Assembly (NCBI GenBank): GCA_013368445.1
Contig: JAACJO010000031.1
Span: forward strand, 1-64,000
DNA: 64,000 nt
Origin: Leucocoprinus leucothites
Lineage: Eukaryota > Basidiomycota > Agaricomycetes > Agaricales > Agaricaceae
Direction of reading: 5' to 3'
Translations under genes and position numbers: made by a program
Shown: piece by piece, positions 12,886 to 22,940 of the stretch
Numbering within the stretch: position 1 is the stretch's first letter
Layout: each line of letters opens with the position of its first letter
The notes under the pieces: model-generated
Databases searched by the model: none
Told to the model about the DNA's origin: nothing
Seen by the model: the letters and a program-made list of their open reading frames with translations, nothing else

Positions 12886-12954
12886 CCCCAAGGCCCAATA
12901 GACTGGATCACAGACGTGTCGGTTTACACACTCGGGATGCTCAAGGATTTCTAA
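12886..12954 (+). pseudogene. Orphan-family 3' tail fused to chitin synthase pseudogene
   Basis: From about 12886 the sequence matches the last exon of the orphan family (VYTLGMLKDF, stop at 12952-12954) and then the inter-unit repeat. Only the tail of this copy is present. It marks a recombination junction between a chitin synthase copy and an orphan/COQ1 unit. Confidence 0.65.
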
Positions 12955-13489
12955 TATTGTCGTGCCGTATCTCTGTTGCGTTCGATGACATGAATATATT
13001 TCCAGCTTTCGACATACAAAAGAATGATACCGCAAGTGGGGGTTGACTGGCAAACAATACTGAATTGTCATCTTTCGGAAATCTCTGGCCTTAAATGGAT
13101 TTCCACAACAAAAAGCTCATACGATCACTCGTCGCTCAAGAAAAAGGGTTCATGAACCAAAGACCCAGGGGCGCATCAACAGAGGGGGGGAGGGCGGTCC
13201 AGGGAGAAGAGTCTAGGTATCATTATGGCTCAATGGCTTCAGTTGCTTGAATGGCACCCTAGTGGTAGAGCTTGGTACATGGGCCAGGCAGCAGGCACGA
13301 GGCCCGAATTTTCACGAATGCATGACCCAAAACCGCTTTGAAGCTCATCGAAACTAGCCACGAACTACTCCCAATGCATCCAAATTCGTTAGTGGGGGCA
13401 AGGATCCAAAAAGAAGGCCTGCTATCTAATGTGAATAAAGTCAAAGACGATGGCACAATCAAATGACCATTATCTTCAATAAATGTAAT

Positions 13490-14370
13490 GGAATGGTTTA
13501 ATTCTTCCTTCCAACGACGCGTTCCGCAACAACATCCAACACGTCGCGGGCTTCACTATGTGGTAAATCTTGTAACATATTCTTCGCTTTGTAGGCGTAT
13601 GCTTCTGCGGGTTGTTTTGTTCGTGAGATTGCGGATGATTGGTGTACAAGGTTGCGAGCCTGGAGGAGAGCACGTGTTAGATGGTGAGGAAACAAAGTAG
13701 ATACAGGAGCAGTGGAAGGATGCAGTGAGTGAATGGGAAAATAAAAGGAAGGGGAATGCTGACCTTTTCGGCGTCCCCTGAAGACTCGAACTTTTTGCAA
13801 CCTATCAGTTCTCCCATCTCGGACAACTCTTCCTATGCGTACAGGGCCGGTGCGGTTGCTTGACCAAGTCGAAGGTCTGCATTACCAGGTTTGCCGAGAG
13901 TTGCTAAAGCGGATTTGTAGTCTAGCACGTCTTCCACGAGCTATGGGATATTGTTCCTCGGTCAGTCATCAGCTGCGGCAGAGGAATAGTGGTGACTCAC
14001 TTGAAATGCAATGCCCGCATTCCTACCATATGCGTAGGCAACCTCGTTCCAGATCTCGCTTTTGACACATCCACCGAGGACGACAGCAGAGCGTGCGACG
14101 CACGCCCTTCGCCATGAGAGATGCAGTCTTGGGATGCATTTTCTGTGAGCCAATATTCCACACGCCTTGATACTTTTGATTTCGCCGCATGTTGTCAAGT
14201 ATTCCTCGTTCGCCTCTTGCCGAATGATGTCCTTTAGTTTCCCCCTTCCACGGGGCTGGAAGTAACAGTGACAATAAGTTGTATCGCTTCACTTCATGAT
14301 TCACTAGACGCGCCAGCGGAGAGGCATCCTAAGGCAAAATTTCCAGCTCACATGGAGTGTGCGTTTGTAG
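13490..14370 (-). pseudogene. COQ1: COQ1 pseudogene, copy C
   Basis: The last exon (SAISRTKQPAEAYAYKAKN) and the region for SAVVLGGCVKSEIWNEVAYA are recognisable on the minus strand. The order and frames are broken, and the 5' half with the first aspartate-rich motif is absent. It ends near 14370 at the [19 protein letters not shown] region, just like copies 0 and A', and is followed by the spacer and orphan copy 3. Confidence 0.7.
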
Positions 14371-14775
14371 ATCGGACAAAAGACTGTGAAATGGATCTGC
14401 ATGAGGCTGACAATAGGTCGAACAAACCTGAAAGCTAATAAAGGATGTCAACATGTCACTGCCTGTCACGCCTCAGAGCTACCCTTACTAGAAGCGTGTG
14501 ATTATTGCTATTACTGTATTCCACACTGTCTCCAATCTACGACTGTCTCTCATTTCACATCATACACATTTGCTTAATCAAAGCTTCAAAGTAGTTTCTT
14601 TGATAAAGTGAGTTTAACTTGGGATGCGATGAAAACCTCTGCGAGTTTCCTAACACTTCAGGCTCCAGCACCCCATCCCTTACTGAGAATGGTTTTGCAG
14701 CCTGAGATCGAAGCAGCTTTACAGGCAGACCTGCCAGCAAGGGAATGTAAGAAATTCCTCTGTTTCAGATAGGTT

Positions 14776-16979
14776 ATGCATCTTATGACATTATGCCTAG
14801 TGGTTTCTATTCTTCGCAAGCACCAGTTACTTCCGATTGGAGAATGTTATCGCGAATGGTCCGGGACTGATGAATTCGGGGAACAATCTCGTATAGTTAA
14901 GCTGGGTCAACATCTTAAATCATCCTACTGGGAGTGTTGGGGTCCATGTACGCTGCTTGTGCTATCTCACTATGCTCTTGTTTCTGATACTATTTTGATT
15001 AGTGATGGAAAACCTGTCAGGTTTATTTCTCTTTACGAAACCAAACCCGATCATCATACGCAAGGACGAATTTGAAGATTCCTATCCAAATATGGACTTA
15101 CGCAAGGTCACCTGGAAACGGTTGCTGAAGTGGCTTTGCGATCCTCTCCGCGGCGGAAATCTCCTCCTGATATTTGATCTATTCCTTGACAGTCCGTCAG
15201 GGTTTTCCAAGGCCGCGGCACAAACTTGTCTGACTATCAACCGGCTTGGTGCAATGATTAATGTTTCCTCGGGATCAATTCAGCTCGGACCTCATGAGCT
15301 GGTTCGAACGCTGTGCAATCAGCTTTGTAGGAAATTTCCACCTTATCAGAGAGTTCTCGCGGAGACCCTCATGGACACTCCTACCATCTTTAACAAATTC
15401 GACTTTTTCTACCTGCTACGCAGGCTCATCATTGTCCCATGGAACAAGCTGAGAATCTCTCACCCACAATACGTTGCCACTCCCATTGTCATATTTCTGA
15501 ATTGGCATACAAATCCATATACTGGGGAAGGTGGCATCGACTCATACCTTTGAGATCTTCTTTGGCTAATTACTGAGGATCAATTAACAAACAGTCGTCC
15601 TTGTCTTCTGTGGGTTATGTCCGGCTACTGGGATCCTCTGCGAATCTCTGCAATGTTTTGGCAAGATCCGCTGCGATGCCAACATATCCGAGAACTGATC
15701 GGTAATGATGAGGCTACTCGATACACGGAGGCCATTCTCAGCATAAGATTCCAGGGCATCCGCAACCATCACCCAGACTTATTTGACCAGGATGAACAGT
15801 GGCCATTAGAGGGCGAGTTGAAGCACATTGCGAGGGTGATATCCGGCATCGACATTTTCATTGAACTTCTAACTCGATTTGTTGACCTTGGTGGTCCTGA
15901 TGGTCTCCGCGAAAGGCTAAACAAGTGTATCGCATATATCAGCAATTCCCCTTGTTCCACTCTTGAGTCCCCAATCATGCCTCTCATTCACTTTTACAAT
16001 CAATTCATGTCCGATATACCCTCCCAATTTTTCCCCCACGCCATCCATATATTGGAATGCCTATACAAAACTCCGGACTTACCAACACCCTCTCGTATTG
16101 CACACTTACTGTGCATAAATCAAAGCCTTATCCACCCAATCTTCTCTTATCTGGAATGGACACTCGACAAGGTATACAAGGACAGGTATGCCCTCCGTGA
16201 GCCTAGGTATGCCTTGCGCGGGGAAGCAAAAGTTATTTTCGATCTGTCGCAATATTTAGGGCAGCCTGTTATCACAAGGTCTTGCATCGTCATGATCGAG
16301 TCCTACTTATACTTCTTCCAAAAGACACCACTACTTTCAACAAAGCCAAGGTTCTACACACCCGGCTCAGGGTCAGACATTGATCCTCGCGCTGCTATGA
16401 TGTGTACTATAGGATCTTTCCGTGGTGACTGGCGTCATTTTATCCACTTGTGCTTGGTGGCACCTCGAACGGAGCAGGATGCCATACTAGTGCTCCTTAG
16501 GAGTTTTGATTTCCGTTGTTTGGCCCATATCGTGTCGCTTGCCACTGATGTTCGCTCGTTTACCAAGTTTTTAGACTTGGTTCTTGTGTGTCTATCTATG
16601 CATATTCATATGGACCAGGGGACTGATCCACTGTCATATAGGCTGCGGACCAGCAGAAAGACCTTATCCGAACAAAAGCTACCACTATGATCGACCTCCT
16701 GTTCATTGACAAAGTTAGGGGTGTTGCAGAGCCGCTGGTGAGATAACTAGATGTTTTATCACAACACTGATGTAACAGGGGGGCTTTCAGGACCTTTCGG
16801 AACTGGTATCAAGTGATCCATTGTTATATAAACACTTCCTATATCCCAAGTTTGTACTTCTCGGACAAGGTCCACATACAGTCCTAGCTATTCTGCTGTC
16901 TTATCATCCCCAGGGCTTGTCAGAAGGTTGGTTTGAACATGTGTTGATCTATACACTTGGGATGCTTGAGGATTTCTAA
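14776..16979 (+). pseudogene. Orphan-family gene, copy 3, with stop and frameshift
   Basis: Full-length relative of the copy at 7047. The frame breaks near 15000, where 14776-15075 ends and the same protein continues in another frame from 15002. A TGA at 15551-15553 replaces the CGA found in copy 2 (SYLRDLLWL). Beyond it the frame 15617-16690 is open and closely similar to copy 2, and the conserved tail ends at 16979. The later half is well kept, so decay may be recent. Confidence 0.8.
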
Positions 16980-17452
16980 TATCCTTGTCTCGTCCCTCTG
17001 TTGCATTGTATGATATATGAATATATTTCCAGCTTTCGACACACAAACGGGCGATGCTGCAAGCAAAAGTTGACTAGCAGACGATACTTACTGAAGACAA
17101 TTAATAATTGTCATTGCTAGAAAATCCCTGGTCTTGAATGTATTTCCGTAAAGCTCATATGATCACCTGTCGCTCAAGAAAAGGATTTGTGAACTGTGAT
17201 GACCCAAAGGCACATTAAGGGAATTGGGGGTCCAGGGAGGAGTCAAGGCCCAGTGATGGCTCATTGGCTCCCATTGCTTGAATAGCTCCCTAGTGGTACA
17301 TCTCGGTACATGGGCCCAAATTTCCTGCATGCCACAAGCCCACTTTAAAACTCACCGAAAACCACGAAACACTCCCAACACATCAAAACTCATTAATCAT
17401 GAAAGTGGGGGGGTCCAAAAAAAACTATCTAATATGTCAAAGATGATGGCAC
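16980..17452. repeat. Inter-unit repeat cut by an LTR insertion
   Basis: Same spacer as 4522-5085. It stops at GATGGCAC, exactly where the first LTR begins. The expected continuation (AGTCAAATG and a COQ1 copy) is not found on the far side of the retrotransposon array at 33183, so flanking DNA has been lost. Confidence 0.75.
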
Positions 17453-18106
17453 TGTTATGATGACGCCGGCCCGGTCCTAAGCTGGCGCGATAAGTATCGA
17501 GTTGATCTTATCAAAGGGGACTCCTTCTCGGTAAGCGACAAAGTCGTTTACTAAGTCAGAGTTATAATACGGCAATTATAGAGTTAAGACTTTTAGTAAT
17601 TGAGATCTTAGAGTTTAAGTTCAATTCGACTTTGTATAGATAAAGGCTCGTATTGAGTCTCCACCTAACCAAGTAGAAACGATGTTTCTCCTTGGTAGAT
17701 GTCGACGACTTATATACGATACAAGTCAGTATCTATTATTAACTAGGGCTAAGGGCTTCTAATGAAAGAAGAGAAGCATACAGCTTCCTTAACGCTAATT
17801 AAACTATATAAGACACGATCTGTCAAAGAAGCTTTAGAAGTTCTTCTAAAGAAGTTCTTCTTTGATCATATGATCGATCACAAGGTAAGTCCAAATATAG
17901 CGCAGCTATATTTAACAATCACATGTCATCAAAATACAAACAAAACCAAACAAGTCATAACCAGGCAAAATAAATGAGTCAAAACAAACGAGAAAATACA
18001 AGAACGAATAAGAAGAAGACATAATTGCGATATTACTTAAGTAAAGCTAATATCGACTTCATATTATAGATGGAACAAATGCTAGATATAATCAATATAC
18101 ATAACA
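17453..18106 (-). repeat. LTR 1 (3' LTR of gypsy element A)
   Basis: A 654-bp LTR bounded by TGTTAT and ATAACA. It differs from LTR 2 at only about 10 positions by eye. In element orientation (minus strand) it carries a TATATAA box and, 33 bp further on, the transcript-start/self-primer sequence. On the opposite strand lies a 71-codon ORF (17762-17977). Confidence 0.95.
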
Positions 18107-18119
18107 TTATCCCTTTCCT
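18107..18119 (-). promoter_or_regulatory. Polypurine tract of element A
   Basis: The minus strand reads AGGAAAGGGATAA directly before the 3' LTR, the expected place for plus-strand DNA priming. The equivalent place in element B (before LTR 2 at 26386) has no purine tract. Confidence 0.75.
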
Positions 18120-18156
18120 AGCTAAGATGTCCACATCTTAGTAACTATCTAAGTCA

Positions 18157-19506
18157 CTAAGGTAAATTACCTTCACCGTCTATGTTGAAGTTGGCTTCAT
18201 CATCGTAATGAGATTCGTAATTGCCATCTTCGTATGGGGGTGTAAGGGGGCGTTCTCCTTCATAGATGCGAGAAGTTCGACCGTGATGGGGACGTCCGCT
18301 CGGACTGCATCCTCGATGGTTTGGATGGGAGGAACGGACTGAGGTCTGGAGACGACCATACTGTCTTCCTCGTGGTGCAGGTTTACGACCTCGTCGCGGC
18401 GTAAGAGTAGGGTTGTAGGTTGGGCCGAGGGAGGTGGTGTTAACGGCTGTGGATGTTGGATTATGTCGTTCGGATCGAAGTCCGACGGCATCGGTGATGG
18501 GGGTGCTGTGATTGCCGGTTGGTATGCCGGACTGTCGGGGCTGTATTCTGGCAGATCCGGAGATGGACTGCAGAGCAAGAGCCTTGGCGGCATCGACTCC
18601 TTCGGTAATTGAAAGTGCTGCCAGGGCGACTGGGGGTAGATCCCGTCGAGCAATTCCTTTATAAGGATTTCGGGAACAATACTTGGTGAAATGGCCGGGG
18701 GCGAAAGTGTCGCACCAGGTGCAATGATATCTTGGGCAAAGCGTCTTGATATGACCCATTCCGAGACATATGTCGCAGGTTCGACTAGTACGTCCAGAGC
18801 AAGTCGCATCTCGATTGGTATTTCGAGGAGGCTCGTTAGTAGGCATTGAAGGGGGTGTATTCAGTAATATGGCATTGTGTGTAGCCACATCATGACGTTG
18901 TTGAGGTTTGACGCTAGGTGGGGGAGTTTTTCCCTCGTCATCAGCTGAGGCGCACTCAGAATTCTGTGCACGTCGCTCTGGAGCTTGTTGACACTTGAGC
19001 GTAGCGAAGTAATCTCCGTCCGGGTCGGTGCGTTGGATGCGTTGGACGATGTTCTGAGTATAGGGACCCCTAGGGATATGGCGTGCCAGGTTACTAAGAT
19101 GGAAGTCCATTTCTTCCTGGAGACGCTTGTATTCACTTCTTGCAGAAGCAAGAGCATCAATCCGATTCCCGATGTTGTAGACATATGAAGTGAGTCTAGG
19201 ATTGCTGCCGTAGGCGGACAGAAAGTCAACGGCTGTCTGTTCTCGAAGAAATGCTCGTCGTAGGGTGGCATTCTCTTTATAGGGTGAAGAGTTTTCACCG
19301 CTAGTGTCTCCGCCTGCACTATCTCCGGCAGGGGATTTGGTGCCTTGTTCTTGCGATGAGGCAAGACCAGGACTTTCTTCAACCTTGTTCGCATCGTCGA
19401 TGGTGTTGGTCGGTGTAGTAGGAGGGGTAATAGGTGAGGGTGATTCGCAAATAATAGTTCCAAAGACTGGTACTGTTGGTTGTTCACTGACTTCTGAAGT
19501 AGTCAT
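18157..19506 (-). CDS. Accessory ORF of gypsy element A with two zinc knuckles
   Basis: A 449-residue ORF follows pol by only 15 nt and ends just before the polypurine tract, the place env occupies in envelope-carrying elements. There is no signal peptide or membrane span, so it is not an envelope. The first 80 residues are Pro/Thr/Ser-rich, and residues about 80-145 look helical (LRREQ...SEYKRLQEEM). Two zinc-binding units follow: Cys244-Cys247-His252-Cys257 (CX2CX4HX4C) and Cys262-Cys265-His272-Cys277 (CX2CX6HX4C). The Arg-rich C terminus (TPRRGRKPAPRGRQYGR) suggests nucleic-acid binding. It resembles a second Gag/nucleocapsid-like protein. Element B lacks it by deletion. Expression may be by reinitiation after pol or splicing. 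Confidence 0.7.
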   Translation of the reverse strand: MTTSEVSEQPTVPVFGTIICESPSPITPPTTPTNTIDDANKVEESPGLASSQEQGTKSPAGDSAGGDTSGENSSPYKENATLRRAFLREQTAVDFLSAYGSNPRLTSYVYNIGNRIDALASARSEYKRLQEEMDFHLSNLARHIPRGPYTQNIVQRIQRTDPDGDYFATLKCQQAPERRAQNSECASADDEGKTPPPSVKPQQRHDVATHNAILLNTPPSMPTNEPPRNTNRDATCSGRTSRTCDICLGMGHIKTLCPRYHCTWCDTFAPGHFTKYCSRNPYKGIARRDLPPVALAALSITEGVDAAKALALQSISGSARIQPRQSGIPTGNHSTPITDAVGLRSERHNPTSTAVNTTSLGPTYNPTLTPRRGRKPAPRGRQYGRLQTSVRSSHPNHRGCSPSGRPHHGRTSRIYEGERPLTPPYEDGNYESHYDDEANFNIDGEGNLP

Positions 19507-19521
19507 TGAAGCTGGGGAATG

Positions 19522-22500
19522 TTAAGAGAGATTGTGTTGGCTTTTATAGTCTTGAATTATTTCTTTTGAATTTTCAAGATTTTTTTCTGGTTCCCATGAG
19601 TCTTCAGTTGGTCCGTATCCTTTCCAACGAATTAGGTATTCTATTTTTGTTCCAGAATGTAGTCTGCGAGTTCTATGGTTTAGGACTGCTTCGACTTCGT
19701 ATTGTTCTTCTCCTGAGACTAGGACAGGTGGTGGTTTAGGGTTGTGTTTACCATAAACGTCATTCTCAGTTACTGGCATGAGAAGTAAAGCGTGGAACTT
19801 GTTGTGAATCTTCCATTTTTGTGGTAGTTTGAGTTCGTAGTTGACTGGAGAGGTCTTTCTAATAATAGTAAATGGACCTTCTCTTCTTTGATTAAGCTTC
19901 TTAGAAGCATAGGGTAAAGGAAGATTTCGGTTATCTAACCAAACTCGGTCTCCTACTTTGAATGGTGTCCATGGTTGGTTCTTTCTTTGAGCCATCATGA
20001 GACGTGTTCGTTCATGTGCCTCTAACGCTGCTTCTCGGACTTGTTCCAAGAATAGAGACTTCTCATTGATAGAAGGTGTGTCTGTCTCTATGTCTGAGAT
20101 AAACGCTTGTGGGTTATATCCTAGGATTAATTTGTATGGTGAGTGTTTTCTTCCAGAATGGGGTTTCGTATTGTGTACAAATTCAATCATTGGAAGTGCT
20201 CATTTCCATATGGTTGGGTTTTGTGATGTGTAAACTGCTAAGTAAAACTCGATTTCTTGGTTGTACCTTTTGGTAGTTCCGTCTGTCTGTGGATGGTATG
20301 CTGTAGACAGGGCTGGGGTAATATTGAGTTTTTTGTATAGTTTTTGCATTGATTTAGCAGCAAATCGTGGATCTCGATCTGAGATTATTTTATTGGGTGT
20401 TCCGTATTTCGAAAATACTTTGTCAATAAGAATTTCAGCAATGCCATCAGCATTTACTGTTTTCTTTGTTGGAGTTAGGATTATCCCTTTCGTAAGTCCA
20501 TGGTCCACTATGGACAATATACAATCATATCCATTGTCAGGTGGTAGATCTGTGATAAGATCCATAGATATTTGGGAAAAGGGCCTTGTAGAAGAAGGGC
20601 CTTTAATCGGTTGCATTGGTGGTTTAACTGGATGATGATTGATTTTGTACTGTTGACAAATAGGGCATCCTTTCACGTAGTTCTGAACATATGTGTTCAT
20701 TCCAGGCCAGTAAACTAATTTAGATAGTTTACGGAACGTTTCAGCTGTTCCTGGGTGTCCTGATGTCTCGTGATTATGTACACGTTGTAGAAGTCTTCTT
20801 TTTAGTTCGGCATCTTCAGGTATCACATGTCTTCCCTGATATTTATAAATGCCATCATCTTCTGTGAATCTTTCAGATGGGTTGATCTTCTTTTGTTTAT
20901 TTTTAATTTCTTCTTTAATTTCCTCAGAAAGGAAGTTAATGAATTTTTCTGATGGTATCGCAACTAGATCTTCGTTATCCTTTCCATCTGGGACTAGGTC
21001 TGGTCTTCTACTCAATGCATTGGCAAGAGTATTTTTGTTACCAGCTAAGTGCTTTATGGAGTAATGGAAGCGTGTCATATATAGCATCCATCTAGCTTGT
21101 CTTCGATTTAATTGTTGTGGTTCTCGCCATCTGGTGAGATTCTCGTGATCAGACCATATGATGATAGGGTGTGCTGATCCTTCAAGGTAGTGTCGCCATT
21201 CCTTTAGTGCTCTAATAATAGCAAGGAATTCTTGGTCAGACACATGATAGTTTCGTTCCGCAGGGTTGAGGGTTTGTGAATAATAAGCCACAGGGTGCTT
21301 ATCTCCATTTGAATCTCTTTGGAGTAGTACTGCACCAGTAGCAAATGTGGAAGCATCACATTCGATTTCGAATGGCTTTGATTCGTCAACTATTTGAAGT
21401 ATAGGTTGCTTAAGGAATTGTTCCTTGAGCTTCTCAAAGCTTTTCTGTGCTTCTGAGTTCCATTCGAATTTCGTTGTTTTACGAAGTAATGCGTTAAGTG
21501 GTTGTGCGATAGCTGAGAAGTTGTGAATGAATTTGCAATAGAAGTTGCAAAATCCAATGAATTGTCGGATATTTCGGACAGACTTGGGTACAGGCCAATC
21601 CTGTATTCCCTTAAGTTTAATAGGGTCCATCTCGATAGAGTCAGGAGTTATGATAACTCCGAGGTACTCTAGGCGTTGCTTTTCGAATTCGCATTTCTCA
21701 GTCTTTAAATACAACTCGTTCTGTTGTAGAATCTTCAAGACTTGTTTAGTAAGTCTTTCGAGTTGTTCCTTTGTTTTTGCATGGATAAGAATGTCATCCA
21801 TGTAAATAATAACTCCGCCTTTCTCAGTAAGGTCTTTAAAGATGTGATCCATCATGGATTGGAAGGTAGCAGGGGAATTTGTCATTCCAAAGAACATAAC
21901 TGTGGGTTCATATAACCCATTTGGAGTGCGGAATGCCGCTTTCCATTCATGTCCTTCATGGATTCGGACATTATTATATCCTAGTTGGACATCTAACTTG
22001 GTGAACCAATTAGATCCTTTGAGTTTATCCATGATTCGTGATATGCTCGGTATTGGGTGAGCATTCTTTATTGTATTCTTGTTAAGGAATCGATAATCTT
22101 GGCATGGACGTAAGTCTCCTCCTTTCTTTCCTACAAAGAAGAAAGAAGAGGCCATTGGTGATTTAGATTTCCGAATATATCCCTTTCGTAGATTTTCGGA
22201 AATAAACTTGTCAAGTTCAGTCCTTTCCTGAGGTGTCAGGTGATAAACTGGCATTCGTTTGGGTTCAAATTCAGGTATAGTCTCGATTTTATGATCCCAA
22301 GGATGTCTGGGTGGTAATTTCTCAGATTCATCTTTGTTGAAGACTTTGAGAAACTGATGAAATTTCTTTGGTACGGCTTTCACAGGGTCTGATTCCTTTT
22401 TAGGTTTAGTAGCCGAGTTGTGAAGTTGTTGTGACATGTTAGACTTCACGTTGATTTCATAATACAATTGATTGATGGAGTCAGTTTTTGCTTTGGTTAA

Positions 22501-22932
22501 TTTGATTGTATAAGAATTTTCATCTCGCCAACATAATGACAGTTTCTGCCAATCAACGTCGGGATTGAATCTCTTTAACCATGTGATTCCTAAGAATAGT
22601 TGGTTTGATCCAAGTTTGACTATTCTTGGTGAGATCGTCATAATTTTGTTGTTCACTTCTATTTTTAATTTTGTATAGTGAGTACAACTTCCTGATAGGT
22701 TCTGTGTTCCATCGGCGTTACGGATTTTGATTGCCTTTTTCATTTTGAATTTTGGCAAGTTGTAGGTATCGACTAGTCGTGGGTCGATAAATTCTCCACT
22801 AGCTCCTGAGTCTAGTAGTGCTTGTAGATTGTGTTTTGCTCTAGTTGTATGGAGCAATATTGGTACATGTACTGTTAATCCTTTGTTTGATTGAAGATCG
22901 ATGATGTCTATCTGATCTTCGTGAGTACTCAA
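19522..22932 (-). CDS. pol: Pol polyprotein of gypsy element A (chromovirus), with internal UGA
   Basis: The order is protease (LLDSGASGEFID, Asp41), reverse transcriptase (YMDD at 377-380), RNase H (IECDASTFATGAVL), integrase with an HHCC-type finger and core, and a C-terminal chromodomain (YLIRWKGYGPTEDSWEPEKN). This domain order is that of Ty3/gypsy chromoviruses. No ATG opens the frame: it begins with TTG, -1 to gag, right at a slippery AAATTTT. Two integrase faults are visible. The catalytic Glu of the D,D35E triad is Lys (TKRYNQ, about residue 888). A TGA at 20200-20202 splits the frame before ALPMIEFVHN. No frameshift occurs across the whole ORF. Unless the TGA is read through, the element is defective. 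Confidence 0.9.
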
Positions 22933-22940
22933 AAATTTTC
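22929..22940 (-). promoter_or_regulatory. Putative -1 ribosomal frameshift site between gag and pol
   Basis: In the gag frame the last codons are GAA AAT TTT TGA. A-AAT-TTT fits the X-XXY-YYZ slippery heptamer. A -1 slip enters the pol frame at TTG AGT ACT, which is open onward, while the same frame has a TGA just upstream. The site is identical in element B (29819-29830). Sushi-type elements are known to use -1 frameshifting here. Confidence 0.65.

Noticed and set aside
18157..19506. Envelope gene in the env position
   Set aside because: No signal peptide, no membrane span and no glycoprotein features; zinc knuckles and basic tail instead.
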